From positions 1 to 64,000 of the IMG/VR virus record IMGVR_UViG_3300020118_000165: DNA of 64,000 bases. One strand, 5' to 3'. The position numbers and the translations under genes are program-made. The stretch comes from a virus. The notes under the pieces were generated by a model. The model made no database searches. It saw nothing but the letters and a program-made list of their open reading frames with translations, and was not told the DNA's origin. The first letter of the stretch is position 1; each line of letters opens with the position of its first letter. Positions 38,927 to 47,154 of the stretch are shown here, piece after piece.

Positions 38927-40425
38927 GCGTTGCCCTCTTGTTGCGACTGTTCTTCCCTCCGCTTGCTCTTCGCCCATGCTATCTGCTGGCTACGTATCCA
39001 CGAGCGGACTTCAAGGGACGGAGTTATAGCGCCGACGCCATCCATGCCGCGCGGCCAGCAATCGAACTTGATCTTGTACTTGTGAGATGCCCAGCCACGA
39101 GCGTATCCCTTCTCGCCGCTGTACCCGAGTAGCATAGCATAAAATACTCGCTTCTCCAACTCGGACCATTGGCGCTTCCCCGCCCGCTTGCGCGCGCCGT
39201 TCGTGACCTCGACGAGCTCAGCCGCGTCGTCCTCGTAGATGCCGTTTACCGCCTGCGTCTCGAACCCGCAGTTCGGACATTTGCGCGTCCGCGCCGGCTT
39301 CAGCACGTGGCACCGCGGACACTCCTTCGGCAGCGAAACCCTGCGCTCCGCCTTCGCCGCCTCCTTCCCGCCGTTCAATTGCTCGTGGTGGATGTCGGTC
39401 ACGAAACCCAGCCGCATCGTACTGTCGCTGTGGTCGAGCACGAGCGCGCGCTCTTTGCCAGGCGCGGTGCGCAGCGCGCGGCCGATGATCTGCGTGTAGA
39501 GGATCTCCGACCGCGTCGGCCTCGCGAGCACAAGGCAACGCACATCCCAATCAACCCCGGTCGTGAGCGTGCCAACATTCGCGACAATTCGTACTTGGCC
39601 ATTATGAAAATCCCGCTTGATCTGCGTCCGCTCCGCCGTCGGCGTCTTCGCGTCCTGGTAGGCGCAAGCCACGCCAGCAGCAGTGAACCTCTCCTGCAGC
39701 GCCTTCGCGTGCGCGCAGTCGACCCCGAAGCAGAACGTCTTGTCCTTGTTCCAGCGATTGAGCCATGTTTGCACGATATCGGCGGACAGACCGCCTTGCT
39801 GCATGGCCTGCGACAGTTGCCCCTCGTGGTAGTCCCCCGCAACCACCTTCACGTTCCGCAGGTCCGGGTGCCCCGTGGCGAAGATCTGGAACGGCGAGAG
39901 GAACCCCTTCTCAATCAATTCCCCCGTCGTCGCAGCCACCAGCAGCGTCTCGAAATGCCTCCCCAATCCCTTCGTCCACGGCGTGGCGCTCAAGCCGATG
40001 AACGGCACGCCCCTCCAGTTCTCGTCGGCCAGCCAGCGCTTGTGCGTCTCGTGCAGCTGGTGACACTCGTCGAACACCACCACCTGCGCCTCTGGCCACG
40101 CGCCCCTCCGCGTCAATGTCTGCACGGAACATATTTGGACCTTGCGACCCCAGTCCGTCAGCTGGTGGTTCGCCTGGATGACCCCGATATCCTTGATGCC
40201 TTCCTCGTGGAACGCCTGCACCGTCTGGTCCACCAGCGATATCGCCGGCACCACGAACGCCATCCGGTTGCCCTTGCGCAGTGCCCCCTCGCAAACAGCC
40301 GCAGCCAAAGCCGTCTTGCCAGACCCTGTCGGGCTTTGGAGCGCCACGCGCCGCACCCCCTGCCGCACCGATTGCCGCAGATTCTCGAGCGCCTGCGCCT
40401 GATGCGCCCACAGCTCCCGGTTCAT
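38923..40425 (-). CDS. SF2 DEAD/DEAH-type helicase with zinc ribbon
   Basis: 500 residues from ATG 40425 (GGAG eight bases upstream). Motif I SPTGSGKTA (31-39), II DECH (119-122), III SAT (146-148), and later motifs (GTLTTGVDWD, QIIGRALRTAPGK) define a superfamily 2 helicase. A zinc ribbon with CPRCHV and CPNCGF follows in the C-terminal third. Likely role in phage DNA replication or recombination, next to a DnaA-like protein. A long rightward open frame on the other strand (39169-40644) is its antisense. Confidence 0.9.
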   Translation of the reverse strand: MNRELWAHQAQALENLRQSVRQGVRRVALQSPTGSGKTALAAAVCEGALRKGNRMAFVVPAISLVDQTVQAFHEEGIKDIGVIQANHQLTDWGRKVQICSVQTLTRRGAWPEAQVVVFDECHQLHETHKRWLADENWRGVPFIGLSATPWTKGLGRHFETLLVAATTGELIEKGFLSPFQIFATGHPDLRNVKVVAGDYHEGQLSQAMQQGGLSADIVQTWLNRWNKDKTFCFGVDCAHAKALQERFTAAGVACAYQDAKTPTAERTQIKRDFHNGQVRIVANVGTLTTGVDWDVRCLVLARPTRSEILYTQIIGRALRTAPGKERALVLDHSDSTMRLGFVTDIHHEQLNGGKEAAKAERRVSLPKECPRCHVLKPARTRKCPNCGFETQAVNGIYEDDAAELVEVTNGARKRAGKRQWSELEKRVFYAMLLGYSGEKGYARGWASHKYKIKFDCWPRGMDGVGAITPSLEVRSWIRSQQIAWAKSKRREEQSQQEGNA

Positions 40426-40455
40426 GCGCTTTGCTCCATCAGGTCGCCCCTCCAT

Positions 40456-40879
40456 CCTCTAGAGAGAGTCTATTCTTTCTTAACTTTCTTCTTTGGTAGC
40501 TTTCTTTCTTTCTTCTCTCTCTTCTCAGCACCCCCCTACCCCCCATTCGGCCCAGAAAGCCGAATTGGGAAGGCAGGGGAGTGGGCCGCCCCGTTACGAG
40601 CGACCTGTGCCCGGCATTTCACGCAGTTTCGGCATCCGGGCTGACGACTTGTACGTCCGCCTACACCCTGCCTCATCCGCCCCCACTGCGCGGGAGCCGC
40701 GGCCAACCGGGGCCGCAGCTTACTGGCGGCCTAGAACCCCCAAGCGCGCCCAGGCAACTCGCGCTCTCCTGGCGGAGACGCACGTTGCGGCAGTTGGCGG
40801 AGCGCCGTGATGTGGAGGCATGCGGAACCAATCCCCAAGAAACGGGCGGTCCAATCATGTCTTTGGGCAGGAGATGGAC
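40456..40879. other. Non-coding leader and gap upstream of the helicase
   Basis: A purine/pyrimidine-biased stretch (leftward strand rich in GA) at about 40470-40540 precedes the helicase. No convincing protein frame on either strand. It is the left part of the 690-base gap between the helicase and the 64-residue gene. Confidence 0.5.
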
Positions 40880-40919
40880 TTGCTGGAGGCTTGACCGGCG
40901 CTATATATGCCGTTAAACC
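40880..40919 (+). promoter_or_regulatory. Probable rightward promoter for a small RNA
   Basis: Two overlapping sigma70-like promoters: TTGCTG (40880-40885) with TATATA (40902-40907), 16-base spacing; and TTGACC (40891-40896) with TAAACC (40914-40919), 17-base spacing. The spacer contains a dyad CGGC-N9-GCCG. Points to the hairpins at 40929-41006. Confidence 0.5.
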
Positions 40920-40925
40920 ATCCGT

Positions 40926-41006
40926 CAGGTCCGAAATACCCGCTCAAAGGCAGTTTCGGATCGTTCACCCGCCGAGTTCTCCATCGGGCTCGGCGGGTTT
41001 CTTTTT
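40926..41006 (+). ncRNA. Small RNA candidate, about 80 nt
   Basis: Predicted transcript between the promoter at 40880-40919 and the terminator at 40966-41006. Hairpin 1 is GGTCCGAAA (40927-40935) paired with TTTCGGATC (40953-40961). Hairpin 2 is the terminator. No protein frame in it. It lies on the opposite strand to both flanking genes, so it is intergenic and antisense to nothing visible. Confidence 0.6.
40966..41006 (+). terminator. Rho-independent terminator (rightward)
   Basis: A 10-bp stem, ACCCGCCGAG (40966-40975) with CTCGGCGGGT (40988-40997), 12-base loop, followed by TTTCTTTTTG. This is a classical intrinsic terminator for a rightward transcript. No rightward gene precedes it except the small RNA candidate. 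Confidence 0.85.
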
Positions 41007-41113
41007 GTCGCGCATATGACGGAGAAATGCAAGCGCTATCCGTAGCGGTCTTGAGAGATGGAAGCGCTATATGTTGATTGGTTGCCCCGAGCGGAGCGGC
41101 ATCCAGCCGCGAA

Positions 41114-41308
41114 TCAGTGGCTGGCGCGAGGCGTTTCATGCGCGGCCACATCCTCCTCCGCGATCTGGCGCAGCAGGGAGGAAGCCAATTCGCCCGGAGT
41201 CCAGCAAGGCTCGCCCTTGGCGCTGGCGACCGCGTTCAGGTCGAACAACAGACCGCTGAACCAGCCAGCCGTCTCGTCGGTCAGGTCTATCTCTATGCGG
41301 ATCGACAT
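41114..41308 (-). CDS. Small protein with conserved-looking N-terminus
   Basis: 64 residues (MSIRIEIDLTDETAGWFSG, then LLFDLNAVASAKGEP). Soluble with an acidic helix at the end. Unrecognised. It lies between the helicase gap and a second gap at 41309-41575. Confidence 0.6.
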   Translation of the reverse strand: MSIRIEIDLTDETAGWFSGLLFDLNAVASAKGEPCWTPGELASSLLRQIAEEDVAAHETPRASH

Positions 41309-41575
41309 GGGCGCCGCGTATAAATGATTCGGCGGACGGAAGAAAGTTCGGTTCCCTACCTTTTCTACAAATGATATATGGAACGCGCTGAGCGGGAGAC
41401 GGCCGGTAAACAGGTGACAGTAAACTTACGCTTCCCCAGATGGACCGCGGACCAGGTTAGCCAAAGCGCTTGGCGGCCTGGGAGGTTCGGGGACGGGAAG
41501 AGGGACGCCTCGCTGTCAGACCCGGGCGCACCGTCGCGTGAGGTGCCTGCTGTAATCGCGGTCGCCGTCTCCCGC
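41309..41575. other. Gap without a supported gene
   Basis: About 270 bases between leftward genes. A rightward frame at 41378 begins with plausible residues (VTVNLRFPRWTADQV) but has no context or ribosome site and becomes antisense of the gene at 41576. Nothing is recognised. Confidence 0.4.
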
Positions 41576-42241
41576 TCAGGCCGTTGCCTTGGGGCGGTGT
41601 TCCCGGCAGTACCACGCCCCGAGCTTGCCAGAACGCAGGTGAACGCCGTAGCCGAAGGCGCCCCATGCTCCGCAACGACAATAGTGTTCGAATGGTCCAT
41701 CTGGGTAACGGTCAATTGCCTCGACGGCAGACGGCGTGACGATCCGTACGCCCCCAATTTCTTTGCGGACAACAGAGGTTGGGACGGGACAGCTCACGCT
41801 CCAATAATCCGGATTCCTGGAACGCGCCTCACCGTATGACCTTAACCACTCATCTTTGTTGAGGTCCCAGGCCTTTTGCGTTGCCTCGCGCGGAAGAAAC
41901 CAGCATGTCCACGTCGGCATGAATACATAGCCGAACAAATTGCAAAGCTTTCCGGTGTCAGCGACCCACCCCAGAGTGATCCTGCCGTCATCGTGCTCAT
42001 GCTTAAACTCCAGAGCGATATCACCCCATTGTCGCTTTCTCAGCTTCCAGTCAATCATGACTGCTGGCCCGTGCGGAACGGCAACAGAACAATCTATGCC
42101 AGAGCGATTTTCTATTGAGCCTGCCGGAAAATATTTTCCGCTGGTCGCGTCTGGGAACGCCATTTTTAGAATAGCAACCAACTCGGGAGCGCGGCCTTGT
42201 ATTTGCTCGGCGGCGTGATCAATGTGGAAGTCGCGGATCAC
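41576..42241 (-). CDS. PDDEXK-like protein, probable
   Basis: 221 residues from GTG 42241 (GTGA overlap with the methyltransferase stop). The segment SGIDCSVAVPHGPAVMIDWK with later GDIALEFKHE has the acidic-acidic-x-Lys spacing of PD-(D/E)XK nucleases (Asp, then Asp-Trp-Lys, then Glu-x-Lys). The C-terminal part has CRCGAWGAFGYGVHL, a possible zinc site. Placed between a methylase and a helicase, so a DNA-processing role is likely. The nuclease call is by motif only. Confidence 0.6.
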   Translation of the reverse strand: MIRDFHIDHAAEQIQGRAPELVAILKMAFPDATSGKYFPAGSIENRSGIDCSVAVPHGPAVMIDWKLRKRQWGDIALEFKHEHDDGRITLGWVADTGKLCNLFGYVFMPTWTCWFLPREATQKAWDLNKDEWLRSYGEARSRNPDYWSVSCPVPTSVVRKEIGGVRIVTPSAVEAIDRYPDGPFEHYCRCGAWGAFGYGVHLRSGKLGAWYCREHRPKATA

Positions 42242-43266
42242 TCGGCTGCCTGCGCTCTTGCTGCTTGGTTTCCCCAATAGTCCCACATCTTGCGCTCTCC
42301 ACAGTTGCGCCCGAACAACTCAATCTTGCGCACGTTCGGGTACATCCTATCAATAATATCATAAAACACGGGGGGCTTTGCGCTGTGCTCAAGACGCGGT
42401 GCCTCGACCACCGAATCCGGGCGCGCGTCCGTGGCTGGCGGCGGAAGCTCGCCGCGTTTGGCAATCAGCAGCGACTCGTGCTTCTCGCGGACGTGATAGC
42501 CCATGCCAATCTTGTCTTTGACCCACACCATGTCGGTGCGATAATTGAACCCCCAAGCAGCGAGTACCGTCATGCACTCCGCGAGCTTGGGCGACGTCGC
42601 CCACATGAACAGAACCGAGTTCTCGTGAGCAATCTCGGCGATGGGCAGCGCGCAAATTTCCTCAAGGTCCATTGTCGGATAATGGTTTTCGATAGAGCGG
42701 TTCGATCCCCCCATCGGCGGATTCTCGTAGCGCCATGGTGGGTCCGCGTATAGCACGATGAATTTGCCGAGAGCATTGGCATTGAACTCGACCTGCTCGG
42801 TGCGAGCAAGGGCGGCCTCTCTGGCAATCGCGGACTTCAGTTCATTGGACGACCAAGCCTTGCCGTGCTCACCCTTGACCGCGCGCGCAAGCCATTTGCA
42901 CTGCTCGGCTGGAGATAAGTCGGCTACGTGCCGATGATGGGTCCAACTCAGATTTGCACAACGTTGATCCAGATCAACGTTGTGCGCTACATAGCCGTAC
43001 ACTCTCACTGTCTGAAATTCCATGTCCTCCAGCGGCTCACCTTCCTCGAACAGCGCCTTGCGCGCGCCGTAGGCGTGCTCGCCATACGTCCACCAATCGC
43101 CGAGCCACCATTGCACCGCGCCTTCAATGCGCTGAAGACATAGGCCAGCATCAACCCACTGCCGCTCGGTCATTTTCTTCGGCAATACCCACCCAGTGGA
43201 CGTAATCTTCCCTGGCATGTTTAAGCCGCCATAAATACTTATCGGAACAGCGCTACGCTTCGGCAT
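42238..43266 (-). CDS. MT-A70-type adenine methyltransferase
   Basis: 342 residues from ATG 43266, after AGAGGA with good spacing. The first 150 residues resemble a ParB-like helical module (WWLGDWWTYGEHAYG, WTHHRHVADLSPAEQCKWLA). Then follow the MT-A70 motifs: DPPWRYE (175-181), MWATSPKLAECM, VWVKDKIGMGYHVREKHE and ending WDYWGNQA. It methylates adenine in DNA, probably to protect phage DNA. Overlaps RuvC by 28 bases. Confidence 0.87.
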   Translation of the reverse strand: MPKRSAVPISIYGGLNMPGKITSTGWVLPKKMTERQWVDAGLCLQRIEGAVQWWLGDWWTYGEHAYGARKALFEEGEPLEDMEFQTVRVYGYVAHNVDLDQRCANLSWTHHRHVADLSPAEQCKWLARAVKGEHGKAWSSNELKSAIAREAALARTEQVEFNANALGKFIVLYADPPWRYENPPMGGSNRSIENHYPTMDLEEICALPIAEIAHENSVLFMWATSPKLAECMTVLAAWGFNYRTDMVWVKDKIGMGYHVREKHESLLIAKRGELPPPATDARPDSVVEAPRLEHSAKPPVFYDIIDRMYPNVRKIELFGRNCGERKMWDYWGNQAARAQAAE

Positions 43267-43787
43267 TGTTCAGCTTCCTCTGTTGGTCGATCATAGCTCT
43301 CCGCCCCGTACAATGCCATCAGGCAGGCCTCCGCGCGCCCGTGGTGCGCCTTCGACGCCAGCAGCGCCGTCGCCCCGAAGACCTGCAAAGCCTTCTGTCT
43401 GGCCACCTCCTTGGCAGCCCCGACCGAGCCGGCCGCTTTCGCGCCAGGAAGGTCAAGGGCGCGTTTCCAGACGGCGGGCTCTATAACGACCAGCGGGATG
43501 CCAGAGAGCACCACGACGGCTTCTAGCGCCCCGGTGACCCGGCCGTAGAGGAAGCCGGAGGAAGCGCCCTGGTCCGGCATGGCCTGCGCGCGCTCGATGA
43601 AGGCTCGCTCCGGCTTCCACCGGCGTATCCAATTCAAAAGCCAGACGGCATTTAAACGCCGCTTTGGTCCGGTCCCGGCAATAGGAATGTCAGCAGCGGC
43701 GATGAGCGCAGGGCAGTCGAATGGAGTGCACGTCTCGATGACGGCAATGCCGCCTACAATGCCCGGATCAATGCCTAAAATTCGCAT
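43239..43787 (-). CDS. RuvC-like Holliday junction resolvase
   Basis: 182 residues. Catalytic pattern: IDPG (Asp7), E65 in FIERAQ, and KAHHGRAEAC (His148, His149, Glu153). SSGFLYGRVTGALEAVVV fits the core helix. Cleaves four-way junctions in replication or recombination intermediates. First gene of the leftward accessory operon after the terminator at 43.9 kb. Confidence 0.88.
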   Translation of the reverse strand: MRILGIDPGIVGGIAVIETCTPFDCPALIAAADIPIAGTGPKRRLNAVWLLNWIRRWKPERAFIERAQAMPDQGASSGFLYGRVTGALEAVVVLSGIPLVVIEPAVWKRALDLPGAKAAGSVGAAKEVARQKALQVFGATALLASKAHHGRAEACLMALYGAESYDRPTEEAEQCRSVALFR

Positions 43788-43886
43788 CGCGGTTTAGTCT
43801 TTTGTGTTAGAATATCGATACCCGGCGCGGTATGGGCGGGGCATGCCTCGGTATGCTGCGGCTCGGCACGCTAGGCCATGGCGAGG

Positions 43887-43920
43887 AAAACGGCCGGCCT
43901 GGGTACGTTCGGGCCGGCCG
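43887..43920 (-). terminator. Leftward intrinsic terminator
   Basis: On the leftward strand, CGGCCGGCC (43912-43920) pairs with GGCCGGCCG (43891-43899) and is followed by TTTTCC (43890-43885). It lies 55 bases after the gene at 43975-44430 and ends that transcript. Confidence 0.8.
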
Positions 43921-43974
43921 CCTTGCCAGGGCGCGCTGGGCTGGGTGTTGGGAGTGCGCGCCCCGTGCCTGGAT

Positions 43975-44430
43975 TTACGCGACGGCCTCGGCCTCTTCCT
44001 CGTTCTCGACGGCCCGCAGCGGCGGGCGGCCGCGCCGCGGCGTCTGTTCCGGCTCCTCACCGCGCTCGGGCTCTTCAGCCTGCGCCTCCTGGAACAACTC
44101 CGCTTGTCGGCTCGCGCGCTCGTCGAGCAGGCCGATTCGTCGATAATGGTCCAAATGCGCCAAGCAAATCGCGAGCTTGTCATCGTCGAGTCGGTCTAGC
44201 CTGCGGAAGATGCTGAACGCCCGCTTGTCGAGGTGCTTCTTCTCCACCGCGTCCGAGATGATGCCGCCCATCTCGCTCACGCCCTCGTTCTTGGTGCCCT
44301 CAGCGACTTTGACCTTGCGCACCAAGTTCTTGAAGTCCTTCTCGGTGGGGAACTCGAGCTGCATGGTCCTCTGCAGCGTGTCGTCGGTCGGTGTCTTCGG
44401 CTTGTTCTTGCTGCCCTTCGGCCTCGGCAT
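43975..44430 (-). CDS. Basic protein with AT-hook-like tail
   Basis: 151 residues from ATG 44430 (MPRPKGSKNKPKTPTDDTLQ). The middle has MGGIISDAVEKKHLDKRAFS and a helical pair AICLAHLDHYRRIGLLDE. The tail RRGRPPLR is an AT-hook-like motif in an acidic context. Transcribed alone between the divergent promoter at 44.5 kb and a terminator, so it may be an independent regulator. Unknown family. Confidence 0.7.
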   Translation of the reverse strand: MPRPKGSKNKPKTPTDDTLQRTMQLEFPTEKDFKNLVRKVKVAEGTKNEGVSEMGGIISDAVEKKHLDKRAFSIFRRLDRLDDDKLAICLAHLDHYRRIGLLDERASRQAELFQEAQAEEPERGEEPEQTPRRGRPPLRAVENEEEAEAVA

Positions 44431-44487
44431 TTTGGATTCTCCTGCGGTGTGTGATTGTGTGAACGGGGAGCGGCTGTCGGCACCAGA

Positions 44488-44519
44488 ACTAGAATCCTCC
44501 CGCCGAGTATTGTCAATAC
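44488..44519 (-). promoter_or_regulatory. Leftward promoter with palindrome
   Basis: Leftward strand: perfect TTGACA at 44516-44511, a 17-base spacer and TCTAGT at 44493-44488. The -35 lies in the palindrome GTATTGTCAATAC (44507-44519), a probable operator. It sits between the divergent genes at 44430 and 44544 and may control both. Confidence 0.55.
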
Positions 44520-44543
44520 GCGCCAGAAGATTTATCACCAAGC

Positions 44544-45935
44544 ATGGCAAAGAAATCAAACGAGCTGCGGCCCTGGCCCGCCGACTCGGTCACCCGCTGG
44601 CCCATCGAGAAAATCCGCGAGTACCCCAACAACCCGGTCATCCATAGCGATGAGCAGATCGCGCTCATCGCCCGCTCGATGGAGCGATTCGGCGTCACCA
44701 ACCCACTGCTCGTGGACGAGGGCGGGGAGATCATCTACGGGCACGGACGCAAGCTCGCGGCGGTCAAAGCCGGCATCAAGGAGTTGCCGGTCTGCGTCGC
44801 TCGCGGGTGGACGAAGGAGGAGCGTACTGCTTACAGAATTTTAGACAACGAATCGGCCCACAAGTCTGCATTTGATATCCCGCTCCTGCGAGGCGAACTC
44901 GCTCTGCTCAGCACCGCTGGCTTCGACCTGTCGCTCACCGGATTTACCGGCGAGCAACTACTCGAATTTGAGGACCGAGAACACGGGTCTGACCCAGAGG
45001 CGACGCCTGAGCCGCCAGTCACCCCAATCGTCCGCAAAGGTGACCTCTGGATACTCGGGAAGCATCGCTTGTTATGCGGGGATGCTACGTCAAAATCGGA
45101 CGTAGCCCGGTTGATGGCCGGAGAGAAAGCCGCGCTCATGAACACCGATCCGCCCTACGGCGTGGACTACGGTGATATCGCCAACTCACGCTCGCGGCCC
45201 GCGAGCGTGAGGAAAGGCGGAAATGGAAAAAACTACGCGACGCACGTCAACAAGACCATTGAAAATGATGACCTGGACGGAGTCGCATTGCAGGCTTTCC
45301 TTGAGTCGACTATTCGCACAGCGCTGCCACATCTAATCGCTAATCCAGCATTTTATTTATGGCATCCGATGCTCACTCAGGGCACGTTTTTTGCAGCAGC
45401 AGCAGCAGCAGCAGCAGCAGACATCCTTATCCATAGGCAGATTATTTGGGTCAAGCCATCTCTGATCATGGGGCGAGGTGATTATCACTGGCGGCATGAG
45501 CTGTGCTTCTATGGCTGGATACGAGGCAAACGGTGCGCTTGGCTGCGAGGAAGGGATCAGGACACGGTCTGGGAGATTGGGCGCGAAAATGATAATATCC
45601 ACCCAACCCAAAAGCCGACCGCGCTGTTCACGCGACCAATCGAAAATCACACAAAGAGCGGCGACTTGGTCTATGAGCCGTTTAGTGGTTCCGGGACTCA
45701 GATTATCGCCGCCGAAATGACGGCGCGTCGGTGCAATGCGATTGAGATTGCTCAAGCTTATGTTGAGGTCGCCGTTGAGCGCTGGCAAACGTTCGCAGAA
45801 GGGGACGCGATTCTCGAAGGAGACGGCCGTGACTTCGACACCATCAAGCGAGAGCGACTACGATCCGCAAAAGGATCTGGCCGAAGCCGCCGCCAAAGGC
45901 TGGAAGCACGAATCACTTCGCGCGATAGCGGGTAA
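44544..45935 (+). CDS. ParB-like plus DNA methyltransferase fusion
   Basis: 463 residues. N-terminal ParB-like domain with IEKIREYPNNPVIHSD, ALIARSMERFG and GHGR (66-69). C-terminal methylase has DPPYGVDY (202-209), then HPTQKP and PFSGSGTQIIAAE (SAM motif I). DPPY marks an N6-adenine or N4-cytosine enzyme; ParB fusions usually modify phage DNA to avoid restriction. Between motif regions a poly-Ala run (about nine) comes from a GCA microsatellite. Converges with the 45913 gene (23-base overlap). Confidence 0.88.
   Translation: MAKKSNELRPWPADSVTRWPIEKIREYPNNPVIHSDEQIALIARSMERFGVTNPLLVDEGGEIIYGHGRKLAAVKAGIKELPVCVARGWTKEERTAYRILDNESAHKSAFDIPLLRGELALLSTAGFDLSLTGFTGEQLLEFEDREHGSDPEATPEPPVTPIVRKGDLWILGKHRLLCGDATSKSDVARLMAGEKAALMNTDPPYGVDYGDIANSRSRPASVRKGGNGKNYATHVNKTIENDDLDGVALQAFLESTIRTALPHLIANPAFYLWHPMLTQGTFFAAAAAAAAADILIHRQIIWVKPSLIMGRGDYHWRHELCFYGWIRGKRCAWLRGRDQDTVWEIGRENDNIHPTQKPTALFTRPIENHTKSGDLVYEPFSGSGTQIIAAEMTARRCNAIEIAQAYVEVAVERWQTFAEGDAILEGDGRDFDTIKRERLRSAKGSGRSRRQRLEARITSRDSG
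45393..45420. repeat. GCA trinucleotide microsatellite
   Basis: Nine GCA units plus a G inside the methylase gene, encoding polyalanine. Copy changes would keep the frame and alter only the loop length. It is close to a TTTTTT run. Confidence 0.9.
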
Positions 45936-46440
45936 CCTGTCCCGGCTTTTTGTCCTTGATGAGGACGAGGCCAGCCGCCCTGGCCATTTGCGGCATTGAA
46001 ACGGCTGTCCATTTACAAGCTTTGAGCACTTCCGCAGCGGTACATCCCTCCCGGCGCTGCAACAGGTCGGCAATCATATCCAGCTTGGAGCCCTTGCGCG
46101 CGGCGCTGGTGGGCTTCTTCGCGGGCGCTGCCTTGCCCGCCTTCGGCTTAGCTGGCGCACCGGCGGCCTTCCCTGCCTTGCTGGTGGCCTTCTTGGCGGG
46201 AGGCTTCGCTGCGGCTGTCTCCCGCAGGGCCCTCAGCTTGGCCTCCTTCGACTGGGCGGACGGGGGCTTGGCTGGCTTCTTGTCCTGCCCAGCCGCCCGC
46301 CGGAGCGCCGCGGGGATGTCCGGCAGCGCCGCGTTCGCGGCGTCTACCTTCGCGTTCCCGGTTGGCACGGCTGGCTTCGGCTCGGGCTTCCCCGCAGGCG
46401 GGGGCGTGTCGGCGGTCGCGCACTGGATCGTGGTCATCAT
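45913..46440 (-). CDS. Histone H1-like linker plus DUF3489-type domain
   Basis: 175 residues from ATG 46440. The first 115 are Ala, Pro and Lys rich (AKPPAKKATSKAGKAAG) like eukaryotic H1 tails. The last 60 (KLDMIADLLQRREGCTAAEV, LKACKWTAVSMPQMARAAGL) match the DUF3489 winged-helix pattern. Likely DNA binding. Preceded by the CCGATGGAGAA leader. Confidence 0.75.
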   Translation of the reverse strand: MMTTIQCATADTPPPAGKPEPKPAVPTGNAKVDAANAALPDIPAALRRAAGQDKKPAKPPSAQSKEAKLRALRETAAAKPPAKKATSKAGKAAGAPAKPKAGKAAPAKKPTSAARKGSKLDMIADLLQRREGCTAAEVLKACKWTAVSMPQMARAAGLVLIKDKKPGQVTRYRAK

Positions 46441-46781
46441 AGCTGTTTCTCCATCGGTTTTAGGTTCCGCTCGCAAACTCCGCACGTCTCGCTTGCCCTG
46501 ACCGCCATCCCGCAGATGGCGCAGGTAACGCGCCGCTCGCCGACCCCGCGGTTGTCGTAGAGCAGAGGGGTCTTGCTGGTCCACTCAGCCGCGCTACCAG
46601 CCCAGATGCGGCCGTTGTAGCTGATGTGGCCCACCTGCTTGCCGTCCCGGTACAGCGCGGTGGGCGGCAGGCCGGAAGCGCCGAGGCCCAGCCCGTCGCG
46701 CACGTTGGTGTAGGTGTCCGAGCACTCGACAAGGGTCGGGATCTCAAAGGTCATGCGCCTGATTGAGAATGTGTAGGCCAT
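46437..46781 (-). CDS. Small protein with zinc ribbon
   Basis: 114 residues from ATG 46781 after GGAGGG. The C-terminal third has CAICGMA and CGVCERN, a zinc ribbon. The N-terminal two-thirds is beta-type (VGHISYNGRIWAGS). Unknown; part of a four-gene leftward cluster. Confidence 0.65.
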   Translation of the reverse strand: MAYTFSIRRMTFEIPTLVECSDTYTNVRDGLGLGASGLPPTALYRDGKQVGHISYNGRIWAGSAAEWTSKTPLLYDNRGVGERRVTCAICGMAVRASETCGVCERNLKPMEKQL

Positions 46782-46782
46782 G

Positions 46783-46869
46783 TCAGTTCCCTCCGAAAAT
46801 AACGACGCCGAGCACGTAGCCGAAGGCCAGGGCCGCCGCGGCGTTCCACACGAGCCAGGGCGCCCTCAT
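46783..46869 (-). CDS. Mini-membrane protein (28 residues)
   Basis: MRAPWLVWNAAAALAFGYVL then GVVIFGGN. One membrane helix. Its ATG overlaps the upstream stop (ATGA), and its GGAGGG region serves the next gene. Role unknown. Confidence 0.5.
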   Translation of the reverse strand: MRAPWLVWNAAAALAFGYVLGVVIFGGN

Positions 46870-47060
46870 GACACCCTCACGTTCAGGCGCGTGCCGTAGG
46901 TAGCCACCAGCCGCCCCGTCACGTCGAGCATCTCAATGAGCTTGCCGGTGCGCGAGGCCGCCCGCCGCGCCGCGTCGAGCGCCTCGTATTGCACGTAAGT
47001 CCCGAGGTCGCGGTATTGCCCGGCGACTCGGATAGTCAGGAATAGGGGAAGGTTTGCCAT
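46866..47060 (-). CDS. Small beta-type protein
   Basis: 64 residues from ATG 47060, after the CCGATGGAGAA leader. Contains LFLTIRVAGQYRDLGTY and a segment with ALDAARRAASRTGKLIEML. Unrecognised; first gene of the leftward cluster. Confidence 0.6.
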   Translation of the reverse strand: MANLPLFLTIRVAGQYRDLGTYVQYEALDAARRAASRTGKLIEMLDVTGRLVATYGTRLNVRVS

Positions 47061-47076
47061 TGCGTTCTCCATCGGT

Positions 47077-47105
47077 TTGCCATCGCGGCAATATTTGTAT
47101 ATAAT
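47077..47105 (+). promoter_or_regulatory. Near-consensus sigma70 promoter, rightward
   Basis: TTGCCA (47077-47082), 17-base spacer, TATAAT (47100-47105). Start expected near 47112. It drives the rightward operon 47155-54748 and lies head-to-head with the leftward cluster. The strongest promoter I see in the window. Confidence 0.85.
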
Positions 47106-47154
47106 CCGAAATATGCGGCGCTGTAAATACTAAAAATGGCTGGAAACGAAAAAA

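Larger units (their letters stand above)
40898..41070. promoter_or_regulatory. Three copies of GCGCTAT in the gap
   Basis: GCGCTATATATG at 40898-40909, AGCGCTAT at 41031-41038 and AGCGCTATAT at 41062-41071. Two of them extend to a shared GCGCTATAT(A/G)TG form. Repeated short elements around a promoter may be operator sites, but other explanations are open. Confidence 0.4.

Noticed and set aside
39169-40644. Rightward 491-codon open frame over the helicase
   Set aside because: Arg- and Leu-rich product with no domain; it is the antisense of a helicase with all motifs intact.
41378-41839. Rightward gene in the 41.3-41.8 kb gap
   Set aside because: The first residues look plausible but no ribosome site exists, and most of it is antisense to the gene at 41576-42241.
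45393-45420. Phase-variable switch in the methylase
   Set aside because: Trinucleotide changes keep the frame, so an on/off switch is not expected.
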